NCBI RefSeq assembly: GCF_014202755.1 | Contig: NZ_JACHHK010000003.1 | Coordinates: forward strand, 62,001-126,000 | Direction: 5' to 3' | DNA length: 64,000 nt | From: Catenisphaera adipataccumulans | GTDB lineage: Bacteria; Bacillota_I; Bacilli_A; Erysipelotrichales; Erysipelotrichaceae | Shown here: piece after piece, positions 34,564 through 43,627 of the stretch | Layout of the letters: each line of letters starts with the position of its first letter | Numbering within the stretch: position 1 is the stretch's first letter | Notes under the pieces: generated by a model | The model's input: only the letters and a program-made list of their open reading frames with translations | The model's database searches: none | Told to the model about the DNA's origin: nothing | Translations under genes and position numbers: made by a program

Positions 34564-35480
34564 CGGCTGTTCACATCCAACATCACAAAGCGCCAGATCT
34601 TCTTCACATACGAACCGGACGTAAACACAAGCTGGAGCCCATGTTTGATCAAACGAAAATATTGTTTTTTTCGTTTATCATTGAGCATCTGGTTAAATAA
34701 TACATTGGCTTTAGAAAACCGTTTGGCCCGTTTTTCCGATTTACGGCGGTTCACAAAGGCATCACATTGTTCTAGATCGGCCGTTCTTCCCTGCCGGTAG
34801 GCAGAAGTAATGTAGGTCATGTTCAAATACTGATCATATAAATTGGAACGCGATTGGCTTGCTTTGGTCATGCGGTACTTGACCAAGATCTCATCGACAT
34901 TGGAGAGCCGGAATCCGGCCAGCTGTGCCCGCAGCACAAAATCAGAATCTTCGCAGAACGGTACATCACGATAGCCATGCAGCTTCTCAAAGACTTCCCG
35001 GCGTCCGAACCAAGTCGGATGTGCCAGACAAGTTCCGTATTTCAGACATTTTTGGATCCGCTGTGCATCGGTCGGTACTTTTTGGATCGAGTAAATTTCA
35101 TTGCCGTTTTCTTCGATCATCATCATCCGGCTGCCGATCAAATCATAGCCATTGTTTTCCAAGTACGCCTGCTGGTTTTCCAGCCGGTGAGCCAGCGAGA
35201 TATCATCCGCATCCATGCGTGCAATGTATTCACCGCGCGCAAGTTTTAATCCCTTATTTAAGGAAGCAGTCAGCCCCAGATTCTGTTCATTGATATAGAA
35301 GCGGATCCGGCTGTCCTGTTTGGCATAATTTTCCAATATGCGCTGCGTGTGCGTATTTCCCGGATCATCACACAGAATGATAAATTCCAGATCACGGCAG
35401 GTCTGCCGCAGGATCGAATCGACGGCTTCCTGCAGAATATTATCTGCTTCACGATATGTCGACATTAAAACTGAAATCAT
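34560..35480 (-). CDS. GT2 glycosyltransferase
   Basis: 306 residues. GT-A domain with MISVLMSTYREADN, FIILCDDPGN, NLGLTASLNKGL and the metal site RMDADDIS, typical of capsular and rhamnan transferases. The C-terminal ~80 residues are basic and may lie on the membrane. ATG at 35480 is chosen because it begins at the family N-terminus and follows the upstream stop by 1 nt; the longer frame to 35645 overlaps that gene. Confidence 0.88.
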   Translation of the reverse strand: MISVLMSTYREADNILQEAVDSILRQTCRDLEFIILCDDPGNTHTQRILENYAKQDSRIRFYINEQNLGLTASLNKGLKLARGEYIARMDADDISLAHRLENQQAYLENNGYDLIGSRMMMIEENGNEIYSIQKVPTDAQRIQKCLKYGTCLAHPTWFGRREVFEKLHGYRDVPFCEDSDFVLRAQLAGFRLSNVDEILVKYRMTKASQSRSNLYDQYLNMTYITSAYRQGRTADLEQCDAFVNRRKSEKRAKRFSKANVLFNQMLNDKRKKQYFRLIKHGLQLVFTSGSYVKKIWRFVMLDVNSR

Positions 35481-35481
35481 G

Positions 35482-37431
35482 TCAGACCACCCTCGTGTAC
35501 ACATAGTGTTTGATGCCGGCATTGTTATCTTCAACGATCGCATACAGCCCGAAACCATCACCGGATAAATAATTTGAATACGTTGCGATATCCAGCGAAT
35601 CGCCCGGTTCTTCTGTGACGACCAGCACATTGATGCCGTTCGCATTTACAGTCTGTGACAGCGGCTGATAGGTATCGTTGTTCGGCTGCGAAAGGAAAAC
35701 ATAAAAGTAACGCTGAGAATCTTTCGTATACGATTGGTACGGACCCATTTTATCTTCGCCAAAACGGCTGATCGCCGAGAGCGCGATCGAGTGCGGCGAT
35801 ACGGCCCGGATCATGACGCCCAAACTATGTTTATACCCGTTGACGTTATTCAGTCCTTCGCTGGATACGACCACATTCTGCGTGCCGGTCTGATCGTGCC
35901 ACATTTCCAGCACTTCGCCGAGCTTGATGGTTGATTCGGGCATGACATTTGGATTTTCCAAAATGATCTCATAACTATCCAGCAGATTGTTTGAAACACT
36001 GGTCGTCACGAAAACGGCAATACACATTCCGTAACCGATCGCGGAAAGAATCCGACGGACAAGAAAAGGATTTTTGACCAAAGTAACAATATCCAAAAGC
36101 AGGTAGGAAAAGCTTGCTACGATAAAGGTATAAGTAAATGTCGTAAAAGCACGCGCAGCCACGAAATTGTACATCGAAGCCGATTCGAAAATATTATTGA
36201 ACACCGGAACGATCATCAGGGCCAGAACGATCAATAAGATACAGTTGAATCGGATGATGTATTTATTGTGATACAAAAAACTGGTAATAAAGAATACGAC
36301 GCACGGCCAGAATAAAATACTGCGCAGATTATCCAGAAAATATGTATGAACCAACGATTCAAATGATGCATTATTGCCCAAAACGATCGATATCGTCAGC
36401 ATAGCGATCAATAGAAGCAAGATCCATAAATAATTTCGTTTGTCAAAAGAAAAGAGCCACAAACAAATCAGATACGCCAGACTGACAATGATGATCAGCG
36501 GCAAGGCAATACTGGATTTACTGATCAAGACCACCGCGATCGCTCCGACCGTCAGCACATCGCGGACCGTCAGCTGATCCCGGTCCAAAAACGGCAGCAC
36601 GATCATAAAAATCGACATCGTACGGACAATGGACGAACCATAAAACATCGCGGTATTAAACTGCCATGAATCCTGCAGGATCAACAGGTGATTGTTATAG
36701 AGGAACGATTCCGCAAAACCAAACAAAAACAAAATGGCAACCGCAAACTGAAAATAATCCGGGCGCAGTTCGGCCTTCGTATGGCGGAATACAAATTCGC
36801 AGAATGCCGTCACGCAGCATCCATATAAATAGTAGTTAAAAAAGGACATGAAGAATCGGCAGAACACCGTCGTTTTGATGTGCAGCAGATAGACATACAC
36901 AGAATATTCCGTATAAATGGTATTAAAAATATACGCGCCCATGCCTTCGAGCGTCATCTGAAACCCCGTCGAAGGATTGGTAAAAAAGCCTGTTTCCGAA
37001 TTATATGGAACGGAAGAGACCCAAGAAAGATAATATCCGTCGTCCAGGCTGTTATTCTGCCACAAATAGGTGATCGTCGTCAGCATGACCAGCGTCAGAG
37101 CCAACGCCGTAAAACCGATGAACCATTGACTGCGGAAGGGATGCCGGTCGCTGCGCACATAGCCTGTATTGTGCCGGCGGATGTAAGTCGTCAGCGCAAA
37201 AATAGCCAAGCCGAGATATACAATAGCCAGATACGCGGCAAACAAGCGCCAAGGCAGATTCATGACCTGAATGATGATGCCGCCGATGCCGACAAAGAAG
37301 CTGAACACCATATAGCCGATCAAAAACTGGTAAGAATAGCTTCGATCCTGTTTAACGACGGCACCGCCTAAAAAATACATATACGCAATATAAAATGCCG
37401 TGAAAAGGATTCCGATCAAATAATTACTCAT
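35482..37431 (-). CDS. large polytopic membrane protein (DUF6077-like)
   Basis: 649 residues, about 13-14 membrane helices and a C-terminal external soluble part (about 520-649). The overall pattern matches DUF6077-type proteins in polysaccharide loci, related in topology to GT-C transferases; the first external loop has an acidic pair (NSLDDGYYL), as expected for a GT-C active site. Function not established. ATG at 37431 has AGGAGG 8 nt upstream and overlaps the DUF2304 gene by 8 nt. Confidence 0.7.
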   Translation of the reverse strand: MSNYLIGILFTAFYIAYMYFLGGAVVKQDRSYSYQFLIGYMVFSFFVGIGGIIIQVMNLPWRLFAAYLAIVYLGLAIFALTTYIRRHNTGYVRSDRHPFRSQWFIGFTALALTLVMLTTITYLWQNNSLDDGYYLSWVSSVPYNSETGFFTNPSTGFQMTLEGMGAYIFNTIYTEYSVYVYLLHIKTTVFCRFFMSFFNYYLYGCCVTAFCEFVFRHTKAELRPDYFQFAVAILFLFGFAESFLYNNHLLILQDSWQFNTAMFYGSSIVRTMSIFMIVLPFLDRDQLTVRDVLTVGAIAVVLISKSSIALPLIIIVSLAYLICLWLFSFDKRNYLWILLLLIAMLTISIVLGNNASFESLVHTYFLDNLRSILFWPCVVFFITSFLYHNKYIIRFNCILLIVLALMIVPVFNNIFESASMYNFVAARAFTTFTYTFIVASFSYLLLDIVTLVKNPFLVRRILSAIGYGMCIAVFVTTSVSNNLLDSYEIILENPNVMPESTIKLGEVLEMWHDQTGTQNVVVSSEGLNNVNGYKHSLGVMIRAVSPHSIALSAISRFGEDKMGPYQSYTKDSQRYFYVFLSQPNNDTYQPLSQTVNANGINVLVVTEEPGDSLDIATYSNYLSGDGFGLYAIVEDNNAGIKHYVYTRVV

Positions 37432-37789
37432 GTCCGGAACCTCCTTTTTCCTTTTCGCGCTGTTCATAATCTTTTATGCTCAGCCGCTGGATCAATTCTT
37501 TCTGTTTCTCTTTCAGACGGGAAATTTCCACCATCTGCCAGAACACTACAATGTATATGAAAAAGATAAAAACAGAAAATACAAAGTTACTGGTAGAAAT
37601 AAATCCTAACAGACTGCCCAAGCGGACTGCCAGACCTGGGAATATACTGACGATCATCAGTGCCACGGACCAAAGGATCCAAACGATCGCATCCCCAATA
37701 TTCAGGCCCTGTTTACGGATTTGGTACATCACGAAAACAAACGTCACGATGCTCGCGAAAATAAAGACAAAATTCAATCGCAGATCCAT
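37424..37789 (-). CDS. DUF2304 membrane protein
   Basis: 121 residues with three membrane helices and a charged cytoplasmic C-terminal helix ('ISRLKEKQKELIQRLSI'). DUF2304 genes commonly sit beside GT2 genes, as here, and may assist lipid-linked sugar transfer in the way GtrA does; no mechanism is known. It begins 2 nt after the GT2 stop. Confidence 0.88.
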   Translation of the reverse strand: MDLRLNFVFIFASIVTFVFVMYQIRKQGLNIGDAIVWILWSVALMIVSIFPGLAVRLGSLLGFISTSNFVFSVFIFFIYIVVFWQMVEISRLKEKQKELIQRLSIKDYEQREKEKGGSGHE

Positions 37790-37791
37790 AT

Positions 37792-38487
37792 TTAATCCAC
37801 CTTTCTGAACGGCTGCACAAAAAAGATCGAAATCATCATGCGGCCCATATATTTGATGGTATTCGTGATATTCAAATACGATTCACCATATTCCCGTTCA
37901 TTCATCTGCACTTGGATCTCCTTGATCGTGCGGCCTTTCCGCAGCATGTACACCAACGTATCCGGTTCCGGCGGATTGTTGATGTCGGTCGCATAATCGC
38001 GGATGCAGTCGGCATTGTACGCACGAAAACCACTGGTCGGATCATTGATCCGGTGTCCGGTAACCAAATGAATGGCACCGCTGATCAGCCGGCTGCCGAC
38101 CATACGCTTGGTCCAAGGCTTTTTTTCCGTTACATAGCGGGAACCGATCACAATATCGTTGCCGCCCGCGATCTCTTTGACCAGATCCTTGATGCAGGCG
38201 GCCGAATGCTGGCCGTCTCCGTCAAATTGAATGGCAACATCGTAATGATTCTCATACGCATATAAAAAACCGGTCTGTACGGCACCGAAAAGACCCAGGT
38301 TGCACAAGTTATTCAAATACGGAAAGCCATGTTCCCGAACAACCTCCAGGGTGCGGTCCGCAGATCCGTCGTTGACCACGATATAATCAGCTTCCGGAGC
38401 ATTTTCCTGCAGATCCTTGACCGTTTTGACAATGTTCTTCTCTTCGTTGTATGCCGGAATAATGACCAGTGTTTTATACTCTCTCAT
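37792..38487 (-). CDS. GT2 glycosyltransferase of the polyprenyl-phosphate sugar synthase group
   Basis: 231 residues: GT-A domain only, with LVIIPAYNEEKNI, IVVNDGSADRT, FDGDGQH (DXD) and DPTSGFRAYN. The short form without membrane helices suggests it relies on the DUF2304 partner for membrane contact (inference). ATG at 38487 has GGAG 6 nt upstream, preferred over 38499. First gene of its operon. Confidence 0.9.
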   Translation of the reverse strand: MREYKTLVIIPAYNEEKNIVKTVKDLQENAPEADYIVVNDGSADRTLEVVREHGFPYLNNLCNLGLFGAVQTGFLYAYENHYDVAIQFDGDGQHSAACIKDLVKEIAGGNDIVIGSRYVTEKKPWTKRMVGSRLISGAIHLVTGHRINDPTSGFRAYNADCIRDYATDINNPPEPDTLVYMLRKGRTIKEIQVQMNEREYGESYLNITNTIKYMGRMMISIFFVQPFRKVD

Positions 38488-38513
38488 TTTTATCTCCATT
38501 ATAAACCGTTATA

Positions 38514-38541
38514 ATTATACCAAAAAGTCCTTTGTTTTCAA
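38514..38541 (-). promoter_or_regulatory. promoter of the GT2-DUF2304 operon
   Basis: Minus-strand TTGAAA (38536-38541), 16-bp spacer, TGG-TATAAT (-10 at 38514-38519). One of the best promoter matches in the window; its -35 lies ten bases beyond the preceding terminator. Confidence 0.7.
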
Positions 38542-38550
38542 TATTTCAAG

Positions 38551-38571
38551 AAAAAAGGCGCATTCAGCGCC
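38551..38571 (-). terminator. terminator holding the stop codon of the GT2 gene
   Basis: Minus-strand GGCGC-TGAAT-GCGCC then TTTTTTC. The TGA stop (38564-38566) forms the first three loop bases. Confidence 0.8.
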
Positions 38572-39553
38572 GATGAAATTTATTCTCAAATACAAAGATC
38601 AAATCCATGATCCGGGCATTTCTGGTCTTTAATTCCGCATAATGCGGATTCCGATTCTGCATCAGAAGTTTGAAGAATTTTCCTTCCTGCAGATACTGTG
38701 TATGCTTCTGATAGAAATCTGCTAAATCGTCAAATTCTTTCTGATGTTCATGATAAAAAGCTGGATCGATCTCCTGCAGCGTCTGCAGCGTGGCCGCACC
38801 TTCTTCCGACAGCTGGGTCCGGATAGCCATCGTGTTGGTCTCTTTTAAACGTTCCCAATGTGTTCGGTTGACCGCCGGCACTCCCACCGCATTGCTGTTG
38901 TGGATCCGATAAGAAAATAACGGCACATTCAGAAAATACATTCCTTCATGACGGGCTGCCGTCAGATTGATCAGCCAGTCATGGTGCAGACGTGTGGTAA
39001 AGTGCGTCAGGACCTCATCGCAAAGCGAGCGCCGGATGACCAATGCACAACCTTGAAAATAGTTATGGGTCAAAAACTCTTCCAGATGCACCTGCACCAG
39101 GGCACCCGGTTCGACCGGCTTGGTATAAAGATTGTTATTGGAGAATCCCGGCAGCGGTTTGACTTCAATGACCTGATCGTCGGCATCCATATAACGAAAA
39201 GAAGAAGCCAGGACCAGAATATCCGGCCGGCTTTCCATGATCTGCATCATCTTTTTCGTTTTATCTCGATCCCAATGATCATCTTGATCACATAAAAAAA
39301 TGTAATCGCCGCGGCAGGCCGCCATGGCTTTTTTAAAATTCAATTTATATCCCAAATTTTTTTCATTCCGCAGCAGCCGGATCGGCACATCATGCGTTTT
39401 TTGATAAGTTTCGATGATTGCCGCGGTCCGATCGTTGGAACGATCATCGCAGATCACCACTTCATCGACCGGCCGTTCCTGGTGAAAGATTGAATCCAGC
39501 TGTTCCGTAATATATTGTTCGCCGTTATAGACGGCCATTGCGACTGAAATCAT
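38564..39553 (-). CDS. GT2 glycosyltransferase (rhamnosyltransferase-like)
   Basis: 329 residues. GT-A core starting SVAMAVYNGEQYI, VICDDRSNDRT, NLGYKLNF and the metal motif LCDQDDHW, as in rhamnosyltransferases such as RgpB/WbbL-type enzymes; with the rml genes nearby, dTDP-rhamnose is a reasonable but unproven donor. The ATG lies 29 nt inside the preceding GT2 gene, with AAGGTG 7 nt upstream. Confidence 0.87.
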   Translation of the reverse strand: MISVAMAVYNGEQYITEQLDSIFHQERPVDEVVICDDRSNDRTAAIIETYQKTHDVPIRLLRNEKNLGYKLNFKKAMAACRGDYIFLCDQDDHWDRDKTKKMMQIMESRPDILVLASSFRYMDADDQVIEVKPLPGFSNNNLYTKPVEPGALVQVHLEEFLTHNYFQGCALVIRRSLCDEVLTHFTTRLHHDWLINLTAARHEGMYFLNVPLFSYRIHNSNAVGVPAVNRTHWERLKETNTMAIRTQLSEEGAATLQTLQEIDPAFYHEHQKEFDDLADFYQKHTQYLQEGKFFKLLMQNRNPHYAELKTRNARIMDLIFVFENKFHRR

Positions 39554-40256
39554 TCTGCTTCACCTTCTTTTTTGCGGCCTTTACGGCCTTATAGATTTGT
39601 TTCCGCCAGATCAGCATTTGCTTAACATCCGCATGATGCATCGCGGAAGCGTTCTGGCCATGCCGACGGTATAAAAGCAGCGGCTCCGGCAGAAAAATCG
39701 ATGTCCCCATCATTTCTCCGACGATGCCGATATACTGATCATGCATCGGCAGTTCTTTGGGAAACGGCAGGATGACATCCAGTAATTCTTTTCGGAATGC
39801 CATACAGCATCCAATGTATGAATTTTTCATCATATTTTGATAGATCCCGTGCTTCACATGACGCTCCGCAAAAAACGACGGTGCGATTTCTTTCCTATCC
39901 GCATCAATGATCTTCGCATCGTGCATCACGACTGTTACGCCGGGAACAAAAGCCGCTGTCACTTTTTTCACTTTATCGGGCATCCAAAGATCATCCTGAT
40001 CACAAAGAAAAATGACCGCATTATGACAATGTGACAAAGCATTCGCAAAGTTTGCCGTGACGCCTTTACCTGGGCCCTCAAAGACCTGGATCTGATCTTG
40101 AAAGGAATCAAGCACTTCTCTTGTACGATCCGTGCTTGGATCCACAGAGACGATCAGCTCATCCTGCGCGCTCAGCTGCGGCAGGATCGAACGAATCTGA
40201 GCTGCCAGATACGCTTCGCCGTTGCAGACCGCCATCGCTACCGATACCGACATCAT
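39525..40256 (-). CDS. GT2 glycosyltransferase
   Basis: 243 residues. SVAMAVCNGEAYL, VSVDPSTDRT and LCDQDDLW show a GT-A enzyme closely similar at its N-terminus to the downstream GT2, suggesting tandem duplication. It is shorter, stopping soon after the acceptor region. Its last ten codons overlap the start of the next gene in another frame, but the tail is basic and plausible. Confidence 0.85.
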   Translation of the reverse strand: MMSVSVAMAVCNGEAYLAAQIRSILPQLSAQDELIVSVDPSTDRTREVLDSFQDQIQVFEGPGKGVTANFANALSHCHNAVIFLCDQDDLWMPDKVKKVTAAFVPGVTVVMHDAKIIDADRKEIAPSFFAERHVKHGIYQNMMKNSYIGCCMAFRKELLDVILPFPKELPMHDQYIGIVGEMMGTSIFLPEPLLLYRRHGQNASAMHHADVKQMLIWRKQIYKAVKAAKKKVKQNDFSRNGRL

Positions 40257-40261
40257 TCCTC

Positions 40262-41017
40262 CTAAAGTGCCAGGATCCGCGGATCCTTATACATCATCAA
40301 TAAATGCGCCCGGCGTTTGCCGACCACATACCGATAAGCCTGTTTATGGTTTCGATAGAAATACGCACTGTCTTTCTTGAAGATCTTGAACCGTTCCATG
40401 GCTTTCTGCTTGTCAAAATTATTGGCAGAGAACGTCTGCCGGATGGTGACATCCATTATTTCGATTTGTTTATTGCGATGTTTCATATCCGTTAAGAACT
40501 GATGATCGACGTAGTCAAGAAACAGACCTTCATCGAAACGATAGTGACGGAACAGATCCAAATTCAGGACCATGCCGCTGTTGATCGCCGTCAGATTCTG
40601 ATAAGGGATCGAATCATACGCATCGGCATTCTTCACGATCCCGTCGTCGATAAATGCCGGAGAAATAATGTGCGATCCGTCGCTCACATACGGCAGATAA
40701 ATATCCTTGCCGGAACGTACCGCATGACGCACACATTGAAAATAATGATCGCTGACCAAGGTATCATCATCCATCAGGATGACATACCCTTCCTTGCCCG
40801 CCAGTTTTTTCAAAGCCTCGTTATAGGCTTTGGATAATCCTTGATTGCCGCCCATCGGCACATAGGTATACCCATCGGCATGTACGATCACTTCGTTTTC
40901 ATGGTCGATGGTGCTGTTGTCACAGACGATGATATCCATATCCGGCTGCAGGCGCATTGCCCGATAGGTCTGGGAATCCGTAATTTTTTTATTGTATACA
41001 ACGATAATGCTATACAT
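40262..41017 (-). CDS. GT2 glycosyltransferase
   Basis: 251 residues. 'MYSIIVVYNKKI', CDNSTIDHE, GGNQGLSKAYNEAL and the metal motif LMDDDTLV identify a rhamnosyltransferase-type GT2 (RgpF/WbbL branch). Overlaps the GT4 gene by 8 nt. Confidence 0.87.
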   Translation of the reverse strand: MYSIIVVYNKKITDSQTYRAMRLQPDMDIIVCDNSTIDHENEVIVHADGYTYVPMGGNQGLSKAYNEALKKLAGKEGYVILMDDDTLVSDHYFQCVRHAVRSGKDIYLPYVSDGSHIISPAFIDDGIVKNADAYDSIPYQNLTAINSGMVLNLDLFRHYRFDEGLFLDYVDHQFLTDMKHRNKQIEIMDVTIRQTFSANNFDKQKAMERFKIFKKDSAYFYRNHKQAYRYVVGKRRAHLLMMYKDPRILAL

Positions 41018-42131
41018 TCAAAACACCTGCCTCATCTAAGCGTTTTTCAAACGCCTCTTGTGTAAAATATTTCATATAGGTCGATGCGATCAGCGCACGC
41101 TGACACATCCGTTCATCCACCGAATACGAGCTGACTCGTTCCGCCGCTGTCTTCAGATTGCTGCGGTCAATATTGATCCCGATTTTCTCTGTCTCACACA
41201 GCTTTTGCAGATCGCCGCCGATCGTATTGATCATCGGGATCTGTGCACACATGTAGTCCAGCGATTTCATCGATAATCCGACCACGACCGACGGTTTCAT
41301 GACATTCAGCGCATAGTCACAACGATCAAAGATTTCCTGTTTTTTCTGCTGATCATAAATAAAACCATGATCGACCACACGGATCTTTTTTTCCATCAAG
41401 GCATGCACGAAGGTTTCTTTGGATTCACCGCCGCCGATGATATGCAGAGATACGGGTTTATATCTTTGACAGGCATCCAGAAAATCGACGATCATTGAAA
41501 TATCGATGATGTTATTGATGGAACCTAAGTAAGCGAAGGAAAGCTTTTTTTCTTCCAGCTGCGGCTGCGTATCTGCCGGCAGTTCCGCTCGTGCCCAATA
41601 TAATGTTGTACATTTCGGATCATTCTCTAAATGCAGTACTTTGCGGAACAAGTCACATTCGGTCAGGATCACATCTGCTGCGTGCAGATGGTCATCCCGA
41701 AGACGTTTCCAGTGCCGAAATGGCAGCAGCCATTGGAAACGCTGCATCGGCATCGTCTCCGGCCAGAGATCGATCACATCGAAAATCAGCCGGACATTGG
41801 GATGAGCGGACTTATAATCTGCTATTTCTTTTGCCAGAGTATTCGGCGGGATCAGACAGTGGATCCAGTCCGGTGCGATCTTTTCAACTTCTGCCCGCGC
41901 TCCCTTGCCAAATTCCTGATGCGAACGGATGCGGTCGGCCGAGAAATTTTTTTGGTAAGCCCGCACATGTACCTGAAAGTCTGCATCATGCCGCGGCTGA
42001 TACGTTTTGGTGCGGTGGGAAAAATCTGAAGCGAGGACCAATACTTCACTGCCGCGTTTTTGATAATATTCCTTTAATAGGCGCACCCGATCAAAGTAAG
42101 TATCAAATGCACAGATGATCACACCTTTCAT
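41010..42131 (-). CDS. GT4-like glycosyltransferase (GT-B)
   Basis: 373 residues. The N-terminal domain starts 'GVIICAFDTYFDRVRLL'; the donor domain has FAYLGSINNIIDISM, HIIGGGESKETF and 'VVGLSMKSLDYMCAQIPMI', the GT4 nucleotide-sugar site. Acceptor and sugar unknown. Starts 12 nt after the SDR stop. Confidence 0.82.
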   Translation of the reverse strand: MKGVIICAFDTYFDRVRLLKEYYQKRGSEVLVLASDFSHRTKTYQPRHDADFQVHVRAYQKNFSADRIRSHQEFGKGARAEVEKIAPDWIHCLIPPNTLAKEIADYKSAHPNVRLIFDVIDLWPETMPMQRFQWLLPFRHWKRLRDDHLHAADVILTECDLFRKVLHLENDPKCTTLYWARAELPADTQPQLEEKKLSFAYLGSINNIIDISMIVDFLDACQRYKPVSLHIIGGGESKETFVHALMEKKIRVVDHGFIYDQQKKQEIFDRCDYALNVMKPSVVVGLSMKSLDYMCAQIPMINTIGGDLQKLCETEKIGINIDRSNLKTAAERVSSYSVDERMCQRALIASTYMKYFTQEAFEKRLDEAGVLNV

Positions 42132-42143
42132 GAATACGCCTCC

Positions 42144-42977
42144 TTATTGTTCTGTCCGGCGGATGGATTCCTTAAAATCATACAGCTGATAAGTAAAATC
42201 CATCTTCGAAAGTGCCGGGTCGATCGTCAGATTTCCGAATACTTTGCGGACCGTCGTCCCTTTCATCTTACGGATCCATGCATTGAAACAAGTCGGAAAC
42301 CAGACTGTATGATGATGCAGAGCAGCAATTTCAGCGACAATATCCTTGCTTCCGGCAAACTCTGCATTCTGCGGAAATACGATACCGGATACATTATTCA
42401 GAATACACTGTTTCACAAATTCCGACAAATTTTCGATATATAACATGCTTCTTTGATTCGGATAATTCGGGAACACCGGCGTCCGCCGTGCTAATTTTGC
42501 CAGCCGCGGATAATTGCCCTTGGAGCCTTTGCCGTAAATCATCGGCGCCCGGATGATAACAACTTTGAAATGTTCGTCCGCCAGCGGCAGCAGCATTTCT
42601 TCCGCCCGTTTTTTACTGTCGCCGTAAAAGTTATCCGGCTGCAGCGGTGTTTTTCGATCAATTGTTTCATGCTGACTGCCGTATACAATGACCGAGCTCA
42701 TAAAAATAAACTGCTTCACACCTTGTTTTTTGGCATGAATGGCTGTTTCAGCCGCCAAATCGGTATTGACTCGATAATACAAATCGCGCTGACTTTCATC
42801 TGGTGTCGAATGAGCCAGACCGGCCACATGAAAGATCACATCATAACCGGAAAAATCCATGCGGTCCCATTGTACATTGCGCAGACTGATTTTATCGATC
42901 TGAAACGTATCCTGGTTGGCTTGTATAAATGCATTGCCGACATAACTATTGATCCCTGTCACTAATACCCGCTTCAT
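42144..42977 (-). CDS. NAD-dependent sugar epimerase/reductase (extended SDR)
   Basis: 277 residues. VTGINSYVGNAF nucleotide motif, FHVAGLAHS, MSSVIVYG and the catalytic Tyr-Lys pair in NFYGDSKKRAEE. It resembles SDRs that sit beside the initiating sugar transferase (WbpV/Gne-like) and act on UDP-N-acetylhexosamines. With the membrane dehydratase 600 bp away, it may reduce the 4-keto sugar (e.g. toward QuiNAc or FucNAc); that is inference. Overlaps the sugar transferase by 4 nt. Confidence 0.82.
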   Translation of the reverse strand: MKRVLVTGINSYVGNAFIQANQDTFQIDKISLRNVQWDRMDFSGYDVIFHVAGLAHSTPDESQRDLYYRVNTDLAAETAIHAKKQGVKQFIFMSSVIVYGSQHETIDRKTPLQPDNFYGDSKKRAEEMLLPLADEHFKVVIIRAPMIYGKGSKGNYPRLAKLARRTPVFPNYPNQRSMLYIENLSEFVKQCILNNVSGIVFPQNAEFAGSKDIVAEIAALHHHTVWFPTCFNAWIRKMKGTTVRKVFGNLTIDPALSKMDFTYQLYDFKESIRRTEQ

Positions 42978-43564
42978 TCATTCTTTCCTTCCTGAATTCC
43001 TTCTTCGTTGGCCACGCTGCCGATGGTGCCAAAAAAGATACGGACATCTTCTTTGAATGTGATATGCCGGGCATACTCTCCGTCCAATCGAGCTTTGACA
43101 GGAATCGGCAGTTCATCCCGGCCGCTGATCTGCGCTAAACCGGTCAGTCCCGGACGCACGCTCGAAGCCCCGTTCTGATCCCGCAGCGCATTTAAATCGT
43201 ATTGGTTCAGCAGGCTCGGCCGCGGTCCGACCACTGCCATATCACCGCAGAGAATATTGAACAACTGCGGCAGTTCATCCAGACTGGTCCTGCGTAAAAA
43301 TTTTCCTATTTTAGTGATGTATTGATCCGGATTTTCCAATAAATGGGTCGGAACATCCTTCGGTGTATCGATGCGCATCGTGCGGAATTTAAAAATCCGG
43401 AACGGAACATTGTCCTTGCCGGTCCGCTCCTGCCGAAAGAAGACCGGTCCCGGCGACGTCAGCTTGATCAGCAATGCGATGATCAACAGCAGCGGGCTGA
43501 GGATCACAATACCGAGCAAGCTTAATATAAAATCGAGGAATCGTTTGATAAATTTCTGATACAT
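42974..43564 (-). CDS. initiating sugar-phosphate transferase (undecaprenyl-phosphate, PglC/WcaJ core)
   Basis: 196 residues. One N-terminal membrane helix (about 10-35) and the phosphoglycosyltransferase core: FFRQERTG, FRIFKFRTM, FLRRTSLDELPQL with the catalytic Asp-Glu, VGPRPSL and RPGLTGLAQI. It transfers sugar-1-phosphate from UDP-sugar to undecaprenyl phosphate and begins the repeat unit. It is the only such gene in the window. Preceded by AGGAGA and by a terminator-like hairpin. Confidence 0.95.
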   Translation of the reverse strand: MYQKFIKRFLDFILSLLGIVILSPLLLIIALLIKLTSPGPVFFRQERTGKDNVPFRIFKFRTMRIDTPKDVPTHLLENPDQYITKIGKFLRRTSLDELPQLFNILCGDMAVVGPRPSLLNQYDLNALRDQNGASSVRPGLTGLAQISGRDELPIPVKARLDGEYARHITFKEDVRIFFGTIGSVANEEGIQEGKNE

Positions 43565-43575
43565 ACATTCTCCTG

Positions 43576-43606
43576 AAAAAAACGAGTGAACAAGCTGTTC
43601 ACTCGT
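43576..43606 (-). terminator. strong hairpin terminator just upstream of the initiating transferase
   Basis: Perfect 11-bp stem ACGAGTGAACA/TGTTCACTCGT followed by TTTTTTT, ending about 12 nt before the ATG. It should stop transcripts arriving from the dehydratase gene, or act as an attenuator. Confidence 0.8.
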
Positions 43607-43608
43607 GT

Positions 43609-43614
43609 ATTATA
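43609..43614 (-). promoter_or_regulatory. extended -10 of the initiating-transferase operon
   Basis: Minus-strand TGA-TATAAT (hexamer 43609-43614), with no good -35. The start site 7 nt later falls inside the 5' arm of the hairpin, so a transcript from here would carry a shortened stem. Confidence 0.5.
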
Positions 43615-43627
43615 TCATACTTGTTAT

